From contig NC_043966.1 in assembly GCF_902148855.1 (NCBI RefSeq), positions 29,320,647 to 29,384,646 on the forward strand: DNA of 64,000 nucleotides. Reading direction: 5' to 3'. Both the position numbers and the translations under genes were made by a program. Numbering within the stretch: position 1 is the stretch's first letter; every line of letters starts with the position of its first letter. This document shows, one piece after another, positions 36,725 through 49,500 of this stretch. The DNA is from Sphaeramia orbicularis (lineage: Eukaryota; Chordata; Actinopteri; Kurtiformes; Apogonidae). The notes beneath the pieces are model-generated. The model saw only the letters and a program-made list of their open reading frames with translations, was not told the origin of the DNA and did no database searches.

Positions 36725-39700
36725 ATGTTGCTCCTCTGCCTCAGTCTGTCCTTGTTCTGTGTTTGTAAGTATTTGTTCATGCAGTGCACATTTACTTTAC
36801 TGTAGATATAATGGAATGTAAGATGGCATTTAAAGCTGGAGTGTTTGATAGAAGAGTGAAGGTAAAGCCCCATTAAACACATGACAGATAAGTGTTTGAA
36901 CGTCATACTTTCAAAGGAAAACTCATTCTAACATGCTCTCATACCTCAGACATGAATCATCTCACATATGCCTGGATATTATTTAAATAGACCTCTCAGA
37001 TTACAGTGTGGGCAAGACTTCATGTTGTATAAAACCTATTACAGTTTTGTACAGTTACCATATGTTTTCTATTTTCCATTAACTCATAATTCCTCATTCT
37101 CTCTCCTGTTCACTCGTATTTTTCTAATTAAAGGTTCATCAGTTGAAAGAAGTATGTGCTATGGCAGCCATTACACCTTGGACCTTGGATTTTATGGTGA
37201 AGATTTCCGTGGGTCTGTGTTCTTTACTCCAACCAATGGAGGGGTCAAACGGCTGGTGATGAAAAATGGGAAGGTGAGCTGATTTATACTGTTATCAAAA
37301 AGGAAATTATGTCCAAGCCCACTTCCTGTTCCCATCCATCAAGGAAAACCAGGTCTTGAATCAGAGTATGAATCTGCCCTGACTGAATGAATTTGTGTTG
37401 TTTGCATTTTCAGTCAATGGACCCTCGCTTCAGGACTAACTCTGATGGTGGACTTGTCATGTCAGGTTTAACAGAACAAGATAATGGGAATTTTTCTGTC
37501 ATTTTGAATAGTGGTAGCCAGCCAAATCATTTGACTACCTTGCTTGTTTCAGGTGAGAACAGCAGTATTTTAAGTCTCAATTAAATCTGAAAACTTCTGT
37601 AGAAGGAGGTAACACATTGCCCTTGTATGCTCTGTATTTGCTTTTTCAGATTGTACTGACACAGAAACAAACTATTGTGGAAATGTCTTCTCATTGCGTG
37701 TTCCTAGAGGAGCTGAATTTCTGGAGTTCACTCCTGACAAAAAACTGGAACAGGTGACAGTCGTCTGGAATCGCACTGATCCTAATGGAGGCAGAGGATC
37801 AGTGACTGGATCCTACTGGGAGATAACCAACATCACTCAGGAAGACAGTGGCTACTACAAATTCAGGGGGAAACACAACAGATTGGTGACTTGGAAGAGG
37901 CTGTCAGTAAAGGGTGAAGATAGAAGCTGCATGTAAACTTTTTATATTTCTGTCTTTCTGATTAACATTCTTACGTTGTGTTCTGTGTGCTCTGACAGAG
38001 AATGAGAAAGTTCATTATCTACAAGAGGGTGAGTCTCTCCAGATGGAATGTCCCGCAAAAATGTGGACCGTAACATTTGAACCTCTGAAGGTGATGGGCC
38101 ACCATGCACCGATGGAAATAAGACTCAGGAGATTCGATACTGGAAGCTTTAAAGACAGAATGGAATTTCGCGGCGATGCGATCGTTGTTGATCCTGTAAA
38201 AGCTGAAGATTCTGGTGTCTTTAAGTTTAGAGATGTGAAAGGAAACCTGATCCAGCGCGTGGATGTGAATGTGACCATGTGTGAGTTTTCACCATTAATC
38301 CTTTAAACTGCTTCATTTTATGCAGAAACACACAGAGCTTTTTTAATGTCACAATCCAAACTTCAAAAAAGCCAGGACATTATACAAAATGTAAATAAAA
38401 ACAAAAGCACACATTTTATTGACAGCAGAACATAGAAGAAATGTCAGATGTTTAAAGTGAGAAAATGTTCCATTTTAAGGAAAAAAGAAAAGGTCATTTT
38501 AATTTGATGTCAAGACAAGGCTGCAAACGTCTGAGAACTTAGGAGAGCAGTTGCTGTAGTTTTGTGATATGTTAAATGTTGACAATTTTTGAAAAGTGTG
38601 AACTGCAGACAGACCAGTTGAGCACCAGGACTCTTCTACAACAGTTTGTATTCTGTTGTAACAGATGTAGTATGTGGTTTAGCATTATCGCACTAAAATA
38701 TGTAATATAAATTATAAAATACTCAAGTTTTCATTACTCATTACGTAATTTTTTTAAGGCAACCGGTTACCTCAGATTTTTTAAGTAAACTCAACTTTTC
38801 CGGTCTTACAGTGTGGCAACAGTTGCAAGGCACTGTTGACACAGAGCACATTTCAGTATCATCCTTCTTGTAGCTGAAATAATTCCAGATAACTGAGGTT
38901 GCTTTTCTTTTTGGCACCAAGTCTTCGTTTTGGCTGATTTTCTCTTGTTCATTGCTCATTTTTCAATGTTGTTATCAGCGACTCACTCCATGTGCAGGGG
39001 GTGGTCTGCTACGGCAAACTGATTAAGAACAGTTGTGATTGGTGGATCGCTGTGCACAGTGTGTCAGGTACCCAGGTTGAAATTAGATAAGAACAAGTCG
39101 AGTTCATTTGCTTCTTACAGTGTAGGACCTGCAATGTGACTATTGTGCACACGTACATTGTGATGACAATGCTCAAACGATATATTGTGCAGCTCTAATA
39201 CACATCCACAATCCCTCAGTAAATGACTCCTGAAATAAAGTATTTCTTCAAGTATAATTTGTTGTTATTCCCTCACTTGAGTATTGCATATAAGTCACAA
39301 ACAAACTTGACAAAACTCATTCATTTCATCACAAAAACAAAAAAATCACAAAAAATTGCAGGGGTATGAATAATTTTGAGGACGACTGTCTATACCTGTC
39401 AGCACTGATGGTGTCTTTCAGATATTTCGGCTGCCCATTCCATGGGCACTAATGCACCTCCGTACCATCAGAGAAACAGGCTCTTGAGCGCTAACCATAA
39501 ATTAGATGGTTCTTCTCCTCTTAAGTCCAGAGGACACAGTGTTCATGGCATCTAAGAAGAGTCTCAAATTTTGATCCATCTGTTCCCAGAACAGTTTTCC
39601 ACTTTGCTTCAGTCTATTTCAAATGATTTTTGGCCAAGAGACAGGTTAACTGTTTTCAGATAATTATTTCTGGAAGTATTTCTGAGCTCATGCAGTGATT

Positions 39701-41282
39701 TCTTGTACAGAATCAGACCTTGTTTTAATGGAGTGCTGCTTGAGGGCCCAAAGATAACAGGCATCTAATATTGTGTCTTCACCTTGTCCTTTGTGATTTC
39801 TCCAGATTTTCTGAATCTTTTGATTATGTTATGTATTGTAGATGATGGGATATTCCAAGTCTTCACAATTTACACAGAGGAACATGATTCAGAAATTGTA
39901 CAGCAATTCATAGATACAGTTTTGCATAGATTGGTGAACTTCTGCTGTTCTTTATATCTGAGAGACTCTGGCTCTTTTAGAGGCTGTTTTTATACCCAGT
40001 CGTGTTCCTAACCTGTTCCTCCAGCTGTTTCTTTTTAATAACACTTATTTCTCCTGTCGTCTTTCACCCCCTTTATGGCTCTTTAGACACATGTTACTGT
40101 CAAAATCAAAATTGCTTTATTTATATATAATAGGATTAAAATTAATAATTATATTTTAGTTTTTAGTTTTCTCAGTTCAAGCAGTTGATTTGTTTTCTGT
40201 GATCTATCTATAAAATATACTTTTATGAGTTTTGTAAATCATTATATGCTGTTCTTATTTGTATTTTGCAAAGCATCCTTTTTGGAGTTGGGGTTATACT
40301 TGAAATGAAAAGTGGACATTTCTTTCTGTGCTTTAAAACACAAAAATTCAATATATTTGAGTTAGCCATTTATTTAAACAGCCAGAAATAACTTTCCAAT
40401 TAACTGTATTTTACACTAGCACAATCCTTAAATTTACATTTGTGTCTTACAGATGAAATTCCGGTGTGGATGTATGCTCTTTTTGTTACTGGTGTTATCT
40501 TTGGGATGATTTTCTGCTGTTGTTGTATTAAAAAGTGTTGTTATAAAAAGAGCTCCTCTAAAAGAAACAACCCTGCTCCTCAGTCTGCAGCAGCACCTGA
40601 TGTGTATTACCATGTAAGTATTTCAAATAAGCATTTACACCAACTCATGACCCCTTTATCTGAATATCATGGTTTAATTGCAGGCTGTGACTCAACCCAC
40701 ACATCCTAAATACTCTCGTACCTCACCTGCTCGGGTTTATTCTCACCAGCCAGTCACCCCCCCTCCCATCTACGCAGAACCTACTTCTACCTCTGGTGGT
40801 CCACCGGTGAGTGGAAAACATAGATCAACCTCTTACATTTACACTGTAGACAAAAGTGGCACAAATCAGATGTTTTCACTCAAATGCAATTTTCTATGAC
40901 ACTTGAATATACAAATCACATGGAATCTACTCTTTTCAGCTTTGATCCAGTCCACTTCCATATGTGGTCCTGAATCAGATACATGTCCAATGTTGTTGTG
41001 CCCTCAAGCTGAACAGACAGATCAGAATTAATGTGGCTTCTGTTTTGTAACTTTTATAACTTTAAAAGGAGAATTGTCACAGCTCTGCTCTGGAGGGTGT
41101 CACTCACATGATTTAAAGTAGTTGAAATACAACATGTACATGAAACCAGAAACATCATATATAGTCATTTAACATCAACAGGGAAGAATGAATATGCACA
41201 ACTTTTAATGGAGTATTTTCACTGTGTATATTAGTACTTTTACTAAAGGAAATTATCTAAACATACTAACTCCACTGCTTTT

Positions 41283-41369
<87 letters not shown>

Positions 41370-42197
41370 AGCAGGAAATCAAAATTGAGTCTGAATTGAT
41401 CATTAAGGCCGGTAGTATTCATGTGGCTTTACTTCCACCTGCTCAATATCCTTTTTTTTAATTCCTTTTCCACTTATACAACCCTGTGAATATCAGTATA
41501 AACCCACCTCATCTTGAGGTACATTAACATATACAGATTTCTCTCTAAATACATGACATGTGGGGTCATTAAAGTCTGTAGGCACCAGTCAAATGATCTC
41601 AAAGTCTCCTTTAAGATTTTTTTTTATTTTATTTTTATTATTTCTTGCTACAATAGTCACTTTTATTTGAAATACCCCTGGTGAAAATCCTGAGTTTTCC
41701 TTTACGTTAGAATTGAAGGTGTGTAGTCAGCCTAGTAATTTACTGTGATATTGGGTTAGTGTAAATATTCAGTGTGGAGACTTTTTAAGGTAGGAGTAAG
41801 AGACATCCTGTGTCTAACAGTAAAACATTCGAGTATAAAAAAGGTTCGCATTGAGAATTTTTTCACGTTGGAAAAAGGTGAAAATGTTACATGTCTGGTG
41901 AGGATTTAACTAGACTAAATAATTCCTTGTTCTGTGATGTGATGTGTAAATCTTTCAGAGTTGTCCATTCACTGTATTATCACACATTTACCTGTTTCTG
42001 GTCTCTTCTCTCTCCAGGTTGCAGCTCCAGGAGGGCAGGGAACCACTCCACTTCCATCAAATCCATCTGATGTCATCTCCTCAAACTCTGGTCCACAGTT
42101 TGAGCTGAAAGGATTATACTTTTCCTCTGCTTCCCCTCTCAGCTCAGACAGTGCCATCACTGATGTTTATAGTTCAGATAAGCTCAACTTTTTGTAA
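36725..42197 (+). CDS. IGT4: three-Ig-domain type I membrane protein, 442 aa
   Basis: Eight exons: 36725-36764, 37134-37273, 37414-37552, 37650-37913, 37999-38280, 40453-40613, 40684-40806, 42018-42197; phases agree. Signal peptide MLLLCLSLSLFCV. Domain 1 (to about 106) opens MCYGSHY, with GLTEQDNGNFSV. Domain 2 (107-194) opens DCTDTETNYCG and has sequon NRT and DSGYYKFRG. Domain 3 (195-288) has a B-strand-like MEC plus DSGVFKFRD, so one candidate core Cys is present but its partner is not. The transmembrane segment (about 292-312) is followed by CCCCIKKCCYKKSSSKR. The tail has PPPIY and ends TDVYSSDKLNFL. The 15-codon cassette corresponding to IGT3 32222-32266 survives at 41474-41518 but has lost its acceptor, so it is left out; being phase 0, the frame survives. 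Intron 5 holds a 2-kb transposon. Confidence 0.88.
38344..40300. mobile_element. Old DNA transposon in IGT4 intron 5
   Basis: Left block CACAATCCAAACTTCAAAAA and following CAAAATGTAAATAAAAAC are mirrored, inverted, at about 40235-40300 (TTTTTGGAGTTGGGGTTATA). The interior (39400-39990) resembles a common fish DNA-transposon coding region, too decayed for me to name a superfamily. The same intron is only about 180-480 bp in IGT2, 3 and 5, so the whole block is an insertion. Confidence 0.5.
41288..41367. repeat. (AT)n microsatellite
   Basis: About 40 AT units, upstream of the relic tail exon of IGT4. Confidence 0.95.
41474..41518 (+). pseudogene. Dead tail exon of IGT4 (acceptor lost)
   Basis: 15 codons reading LYNPVNISINPPHLE match the active cassettes TYNQVNVSVNPPRPE (IGT3) and TYESVNFSPSPPQPE (IGT2). 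The donor GTACAT is intact but the base pair before the exon is AC instead of AG (CCAC), so it should be skipped. Skipping 45 bp keeps the frame. Confidence 0.75.
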
Positions 42198-42600
42198 GAC
42201 TCATAATGACAATTGTGTTACAAACAAAATATCCGCCATACAGATTTTACACACAGCCAGACTTATGTAAGTGTGTATGATCTTTCTTTTAAAGTACACA
42301 AATGCAATGACATCAAAATGGTTTAAGGCAGCAAAGCTTAATACTTTTTACCTCACAGCTCTAGATACTCTGGTTTCTACAAATAATAGGGGCATTGTCA
42401 CAGATATGATTTAGGAGTGGCTATATATATAAAAGAGCAAATATGTACGTGTTAAATTTGGGTTAAAGAAGGTGTGGGTTAAAAAAGTAGAATGCAGTTT
42501 CTACTAATGTTCACCCAGTGAAACATTCATACATTTTAAATCCATTGGACATAAGCCTTAGAATATTGCATAATATTAAATAAATATGATTAATAATACA
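42198..42600 (+). other. IGT4 3' UTR / proximal flank
   Basis: Non-coding, with words shared with the IGT3 3' UTR (CACAGCCAGACTTATGTAAG against CATCCAGACTTAGATCAG). No other feature. Confidence 0.4.
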
Positions 42601-42619
42601 GAAATATCACACTTCTGAA

Positions 42620-43290
42620 AACTAGGTTCATTTATGAAGTCAGTACTTGGTCAGGGCTCCTTTTGAACAAATGCCTGCAGTGTGGAGGCGATCATTCTGT
42701 GGTTCTGCTGAGGTGTTATGGAAGGCCCTCAGCTCTGATCTGGATTGTTGGTCTGGTGTTTCATCTTCATCTTGATAATACCACATGTGGTTCATTTCAG
42801 ATGAGTTGGAGGGTCAGTCAAGCACAGTAATACTACAGTCAGAAGACCAGTTTTGAATAGTTTTGGTTCTATCAGCAGATGTTTAGTCCTGCTGAATAAG
42901 GAAATCGACATCTCCAAAAGTCTGTTAGCAAACAGAAGCATGAAGTGCTACAAAACTTCACTGTGGACCGACACCAGAAGATGACATGCCACCCCAAATT
43001 ATTACTCACTGTGGAAACTTCACTCTGAACATATTATAATGTGGATTCTTTGCCTGTCCACTCTTGCTCCAGACTCAGAGATATTGATTTCCAAATGAAA
43101 TGCAAAATGTACTTTCATGTGAAAAGAGCTTCGCCAAGTGCTTGAAACATCCTTGCTTGATGATCTCAAGGGTGCAGTCATCCCTGTTGTCCTTACACTT
43201 TACCCTACCTTGCTTTTCCCTTCTAGTCCGCTGTTCATGAATATGCTTTAATACAGCACTTTGTGTGCAGCCAGCTGTTTCAGTACTGAT
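42620..43290 (-). mobile_element. Tc1-like transposase relic
   Basis: The minus strand retains broken stretches of a Tc1-type DDE transposase, for example VIIWGGMSSSGVGP near 42995-42955, with the downstream F-E-I-K-C-T-type fold region at about 43080-43120. Many breaks; inserted within the IGT4 3' flank. Confidence 0.6.
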
Positions 43291-43344
43291 CTTCTGAGGT
43301 ATTGCTACATTGAGAACAAAAAGTGAGGACTGAAAATAGTAACT

Positions 43345-44505
43345 TTATACTCATCAATGCAAGTTGACCAGGAATTAAAGCCACTACAGAACAACAGCTA
43401 AGCTTATTCTTACAGACATATTTTATATGGGTTTTTCCAAATCCTATTTGTGTGCCAGTGGATTTTTATATACGTGTGTATTTGTGTGTGTTATATCATT
43501 TTGATATATATATGTATATTTTCCTAAAAATATAAATCTTACTCATGGAAGCTGTTACATGATCTTTATTAGAGTTTTGCATAAGCTGTTAGCAATGTAT
43601 ATGAATAACATGAAAATGACTAATCTACACTTTAGGTCACATGGCCCAGTTTTCACTCAAACCTTGACCCTAGTTGTGTACTTAACACTCATACACTCCA
43701 GCAGTTAAATCCACTATACCGCAGTGAATTACATACTGTTATTGTATCTATCTCACAGTCATTTGGATTTCCTGTTTATAAGAAATAACCGTCTCATGTT
43801 ATTCATTTACAAAGGGCTGTTGGTGAAACTTCCACACAACCTCTCATCTCTCCTGTCATTTTAATCTGGGATCCACAGGACACAATAGAGTCATGACCTA
43901 AGTTTAACCGTAGATATCCCTCATGTCTGGATCAGTTTTAAAGTGTTAGTATCTAATGTAGTTAATGATTGTTACTGATTTGATGTAGTTGTCCATGGTG
44001 CTGATTCTTACGGCCAGTGCTTTTGTGAATGTTTCTTGTTCTAAGGTCTCTTCTGTAAAAGAGTTTTTATTTTTTTTGATACTACTGATCTTTTGTCAAC
44101 TGGAGCATTTTATTTAAACCCTCCTTGTCTTTGAGAAAGAGCCCTGGACATAGCATCAATAAATAAATGACAAGTTTGGATGTTTAAGTTTGAGATGTTT
44201 ATATAATGTTATGGACTGTCTCACTGACCATAATAAATAAAAGGAGTGCATGCAAGGAATAATCTAAAAAGAAATGTTTATTCAACAGAAGACAACTGAG
44301 GGAGCCATCCTGCCTAGATAAAGTAGCAAAACACCAAACTAAAACTTCCAAGAATAAATAAATAAATAAAAGTTAATTCATTTGTAATAACTTGTTGAAA
44401 CATTTATCTACTTGTATTAAAGTCCAGTGAGAAGCTGCAGTGTTGTACTATCTGGCCTAAGCCTGTCTCTGTAGGAGAGTCTGGTGAGGAGGTGGTTGGA
44501 GTCAA
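43345..44505 (+). repeat. Conserved 3' block of the duplicated unit (IGT4 copy)
   Basis: Contains AATTAAAGCCACTACAGAAC, GATTTTTATATACGTGTGTA, TCTCCTGTCATTTTAATCTG, GATCTTTTGTCAACTGGAGC and TTGTATTAAAGTCCAGTGAG, colinear with 34440-35372 and partly with the IGT2, 5 and 6 flanks. Confidence 0.65.
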
Positions 44506-44608
44506 TACTTTTATTAGATTACAGTTACCTGTGCAAATGCTTTATTTTGGTTTATCTATGGAGCTGGTACTGAATCAATCCTTTGATTGTCATCAATTGA
44601 TATATATA

Positions 44609-44800
44609 CACCATTGGCCATAAAGTTAGAATGATTTTGTTTTCAGACACATTCCTCCAAAGTCAGAATAATTTTGTTTTCTGACACATTCCTTTTTTTT
44701 TTTTTTTTTTTTTTTACTCCTATTTACAGTATTCACATCAGTAATCACCTTTGTCCAAGTGCAATGATCACATACTGAGCCACATGTACAGCATCATTTC
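44609..44800. repeat. MITE family S, inverted copy, with poly-T
   Basis: Two near repeats (AGAATGATTTTGTTTTCAGACACATTCC and its AATAATTTTG version) precede a poly-T run at about 44692-44715. They are followed by GTAATCACCTTTGTCCAAGT, the inverse of the block found in the other S copies. Some words here exceed a clean family match, so boundaries are approximate. Confidence 0.45.
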
Positions 44801-44814
44801 ATGAGAAGATGTCA

Positions 44815-45356
44815 AATGTTATACTCAAACTATCCTTAAACAAAAATATGAATAACGTGAACACCCATGAAAAACCACAATTTTCTTAAGAAAAATAAGT
44901 GCAATTTTAATAATCTCATTTTGACGGCGTCATGTTATTTATAACAACAAATACATTTAAAAAGTAATAAATGAAATATTTCTTTACATTTGGCTTAAGA
45001 TAGTTCAAAGAAGTTAATAGTGCAAAGAAAATTAGTTAAGTGAACAAATGATTTTCAGTAAAGACTAATGATCATTTATGGTAATTCAACTCAGCCTGTT
45101 TAGTTTTACCATGTGTAAAAACTAAAGTGGTTGAAGGCAACGTGTTTCCATGCAAATTTCAAATAAACTCAGCTAATTTGGGTTACAGTGTCCAAAGGCA
45201 CAAAACATTTAGTAAAATGCATCTGGAGCTGAAATAATAGCATTTAGCTTTATGATCAGTACATAGATTTTTCAACTTCGCAAATTCATCTTGTGGGACA
45301 AACTGAACCATTTGGAGGGCCGGTTTTGGCCCACGGACCGTATGTTTGACAACCCC
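44815..45356. mobile_element. hAT MITE, diverged copy 3
   Basis: Shares AAAAATAAGTGCAATTTTAA and the terminal GTATGTTTGACAACCCCTG with the copy at 8868-9535. The left terminus is missing. Confidence 0.55.
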
Positions 45357-45399
45357 TGAAATAAACTAAGATTACTTGATTACATCTAATTGCACTTTG

Positions 45400-45898
45400 C
45401 ACACATGGGCATGGAGCGACGCTTTTCATTTAGCGGCATTTTAAAAGGACCTGCGCAGAGGATTGTGGGTACATAAACAGCATCCGCAGATCCACAGATG
45501 CGTCCTTGAAAATTCTCTAAAGTGAAGAATCAGCCTTTGAAAGCCTCCTAGACACTGGAACCATAAATACAGGACAGTTTCAACACGTCCTGTGTGTCTC
45601 TGAGGCTTGAAGACGCAGGTTTGTGTGAATGGATCCTTTAAGGATGCTGCAGGACTGGCAGGAACCCCCTCAGACACACCCAGATGATCACTGGGACAGA
45701 AGAAGCCTCGCCCCTCCCAGCATGTTATGTTTTTCTTTCTCCGGAAGTAGTCCTTATAATTAGATTAGAATGTTCTATTCGACGGAAACATAACAATAAC
45801 ATAGAAGCTGCATCCTACCATGACGCACCAGTAGCAGAACTAGCAGAACTCTAATGTCCATCATCTGATCTGCAGAAGGAGTCCGTTATTCTCTGACA
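45400..45898 (+). promoter_or_regulatory. IGT5 promoter and 5' UTR region
   Basis: GC-richer spacer. The leader exon ends CTGACA at 45898 with donor GTGAGGTGAC, matching the leader exons of the other copies. A TTATAATTAG word at about 45754 is a weak TATA candidate. No coding exon seen. Confidence 0.4.
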
Positions 45899-46008
45899 GT
45901 GAGGTGACTATGGCTCTGCTTTATCTGGGCTGTGATTGATGCATTGTCCTTTTTTTTAATTGAACTGCTGAGAAACATTGTGTTTGTTTCCTTTCCCCTC
46001 CTCAGGTC

Positions 46009-46489
46009 ATGTTATCCCTCTGCCTGATGGTGTTCCCTGTCTTTATTTGTAAGTATTTGAATATCTAAATTAAATTAACCCGTAAAGACCCAGTGCTACT
46101 TTTGTGGTATTTCCCAAATGAATTTTTCTTTTTATTTAACCCTTTCATGCATACTGGTCACTACAGTGGACAGCTATTCTATAGCTGTTCTCTTGTATAT
46201 TCATGGATTTTGTTGATCTTTTTATTTATTTTTATTTTTTTTTATACACATATCTTTATTAAAGTTTTAAGACACTGTATATCTTTTCTGACATGTATTG
46301 ATAACATTATGTAGATCTCTCCTGGGCACAAACCCCCAGAGTCACAAGCCCTCCCCATAGTTTTCACATAGTGTATCAGTAAATACATGTTTCTGTGCAT
46401 CAAAAATTAAATGTGTGGTGTCCAGCTGAGTGGACATTTTTGTAACTTAATGAAAAATAGGTTCATAAGATTTTTTTTTTTTCATTATG

Positions 46490-46520
<31 letters not shown>

Positions 46521-49500
46521 TATTTTTGAATTTTTAAAATTATTTTAATTTAATTAATTAATTAATTAATTAATTAATTTATTTATTTTTCAGAGGAAAT
46601 TTTTCAATCGCATTGTTTTTTTCATGCCTAAAGAGGAATAAAAACACTCAGGAAAAAATTTTGATTAAGGTTCTCATAATTCGAGCATGAAAGGGTTAAT
46701 CTTCCTTAAGTGATTTATCACCATTTATTATAATATTATCCTTTCCATTTTGCATTTTTTTCAGGTATTTTCCCATATTTATTTTATTGATTATATACTT
46801 CAGTCATCATGCTGAGATTACGTTTGAAGGTTATTGTATCAAAAACAGAGAAAACTTGAGAAAAAGTGACTTTTTCAGTAAAATCTCTCATTAACTGAAC
46901 ATAAACCAAGCGTCTCCATCCACTGTCATTGATCCAACTCCATGGGTTTAGTGAATCAATGTTGTAGAAGATGACGGTGTTTCCACATTCACTACGGAGC
47001 CTCTGAACGTCCAAATGGGTCATATCTGATGACCATGAAAAGACGACAAACTGGATTTTACACTAATTATTTACATGTATTGATAGGATTAGTGGCTCTA
47101 AGGTTATTAAACATTTAGATCAGTAGATGCTTTTGGTCTCTGGTGTATATTTGGGTCTTTGTGGGTTAAATTCAGTGTACTTTTACAATATTAATTTAAC
47201 TTGAACTTTATTCAGCTCTGTAAAACAAGCACAAAAATGTCAAATATCCAGACTATCAAATTGTTTTCTTTGCAACCAGATATTCTCACCTTCTTATAAT
47301 AATTGCCTATTTTTTTGACCAAAAGAACAAAGAAAAAAACCCTAAAAATCATCTCCTCGTGATGCTGGCTACCACTGGTAAAACTGCTTACATTCTCACT
47401 TGAATGGATGATGCGATTCTGTGCTGTAAAATAATTGCAGATGTCTAAAGTGTGACTTAGGCCTGGATACATTATTTGTATTTCTTGAAAAATCTAAAAA
47501 AAAAAAAACCAAAACAAACACTTAGGCAATTAGGAAAGTGATGATATGCAGTGTTTTCTAATGGTAGTTTTCCTAGTTCTGCAGCAGTTGTTCATTAAAA
47601 GAACAGAAAAGTTAGGATTAAACATGTTTTTGTGGGAATTATGTGTCAATTTAATTTTTATCTGGACTAAATAAATAATATATATCCACCCTACCTTAAT
47701 CATTCTTCTCTATCTCTTCTTCACTTGTACCTCCCTGTTTAAAGGTTTGTCTTCTGCTGATGAAAAGGTGTGCTATGGCGGTACTTATGTCTTGCCTCGT
47801 GAACATGTACATGTTTATAATCAGAAGGTTGTCTTTGTTCCAAGTAACGGAGGAGCCACAAAAGTGGTAAAAGGTAAAGGGGAGGTGAGCAGCTACTGGT
47901 GCAATTGTCTGTATTGTCTATTATATTATATTGTTTTATCGTTATTATACTTTATTATATCGTCTATATTTTGTCTACCTATTCTATATTTGTCTGCTTG
48001 CAAATCATGTAAATCTCTTGACTGACAAAGTTAATCTGTCTTGAATTAATGAATTTGTGTTCACATATTAAGGTAATGGACCCTCGCTTCAGGCTGACCC
48101 TTGGGGGTGGAGTAGAGATGCAAGATTTGACAGAACAAGATAATGGAGAATTTTTCATGAAATTTGGTTTTACTGATGCTCTGATTAGTATCGTCACCCT
48201 GAGGATAATAGGTAAGATCTTTACACTGTGTTGACTATTTAAATGCTGTATATTGTACTTATAATTTCTGTATTTGCTTTTTCAGATTGTCACGAAGCCA
48301 CAACTAGGGACTATGGGAGTAGCTTCACGTTGAATCTTCCTGGATTAGCTCAATACCTTGAGTTTACTCCTGCTGAAAAACTGGACCTGGTGACAGTCAT
48401 CTGGAATCGCACCGATCCGAAGAGAGGCAGGGGATCAGTAAACAGATACTACAACTGGGAATTAACTGATGCCACTCAGGAAGACAATGGCTACTACAAG
48501 TTCAGGGGGAAATACAACAGATTGCTGGGTTGGGAGAAGCTGGTAGTAAAAGGTGATGATAGGAAGTGCATGTTTCCCTTTTAGATTCCTGTGTTTCCAA
48601 TTAAACACTCTTATACTGTGATGTTTATCCCACACAGAGAAGCAAATAGATCTTCATCCACGTAGGGGCAAGCGACTCCTCATAAAATATCATCAGATTA
48701 CTTCTATTTGGACCATCATCTTTGAACCTGTGGGGAAACCAGCAAGCCATACACTGATGAAAAAAGGCACTCCTCAATGGAATGAGGAACCGTTTGAAGG
48801 GAGACTTCATTTCATAAACAATGCAATCATCATTGAACCTGTACAATATCAAGACTCTGGCACCTTTGAATTCAGAGACAAGAAAGATAACCTGGTCCAG
48901 CGTGTGACAGTGGAGGTGAACATGGATTTCACAGGTGAGCATGAACCCATCATCCCATAAACTGGAGTCAATTTAATGCCGAATTACAGAAAACATAATT
49001 GAGGTTGTGTAAAATTAGGACCTGACATTTCCTTCTGTTTTTTAAATACATTTAATTACATATATTTAAGTAATAGTCAGAAATAATATTTTATTCAGTA
49101 GTTTCAAAGTCAATACTCGACATGTCTATTCTTCTCCAACAGAAGAAGCAGTTCCGCTGCCAGCAGTCTTTTTCTTTGTTGTCATTCCCAGTGGGGTGGT
49201 TGTCTGCTGTTGTTGTATTAAAAAGTGCTGTTGTAAAAAGAGCTCCCCTAAAAGGAACAGCCCTTCTCCTGAGACGACAGCAGCACCAACAGATGCTGTA
49301 GTCCCAGCAGCGCCCACTGTGTATCACCATGTAAGTATGCTGTATCAAATAAGGATTCAGACCAACTCTTTGTGACATTTTTATCTGAATATCATGGTTT
49401 ATTTGCAGGGTTCGACTCAACCTACAGGCCGTGGTCGGTATAGTACCTCCCCAGTGCCCATGAACCTCCCTGTCTACAGAGAACCTACCTCTGGTGGTCC

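Noticed and set aside
42018-42197. ITIM/ITAM in the tail (Tyr of DVYSSDKL)
   Set aside because: The +3 residue is Asp and the -2 residue is Asp, so the ITIM, ITSM and ITAM patterns are not met.
48625-48942. Minus-strand ORF over IGT5 domain 3
   Set aside because: Antisense shadow of a conserved Ig-like exon.
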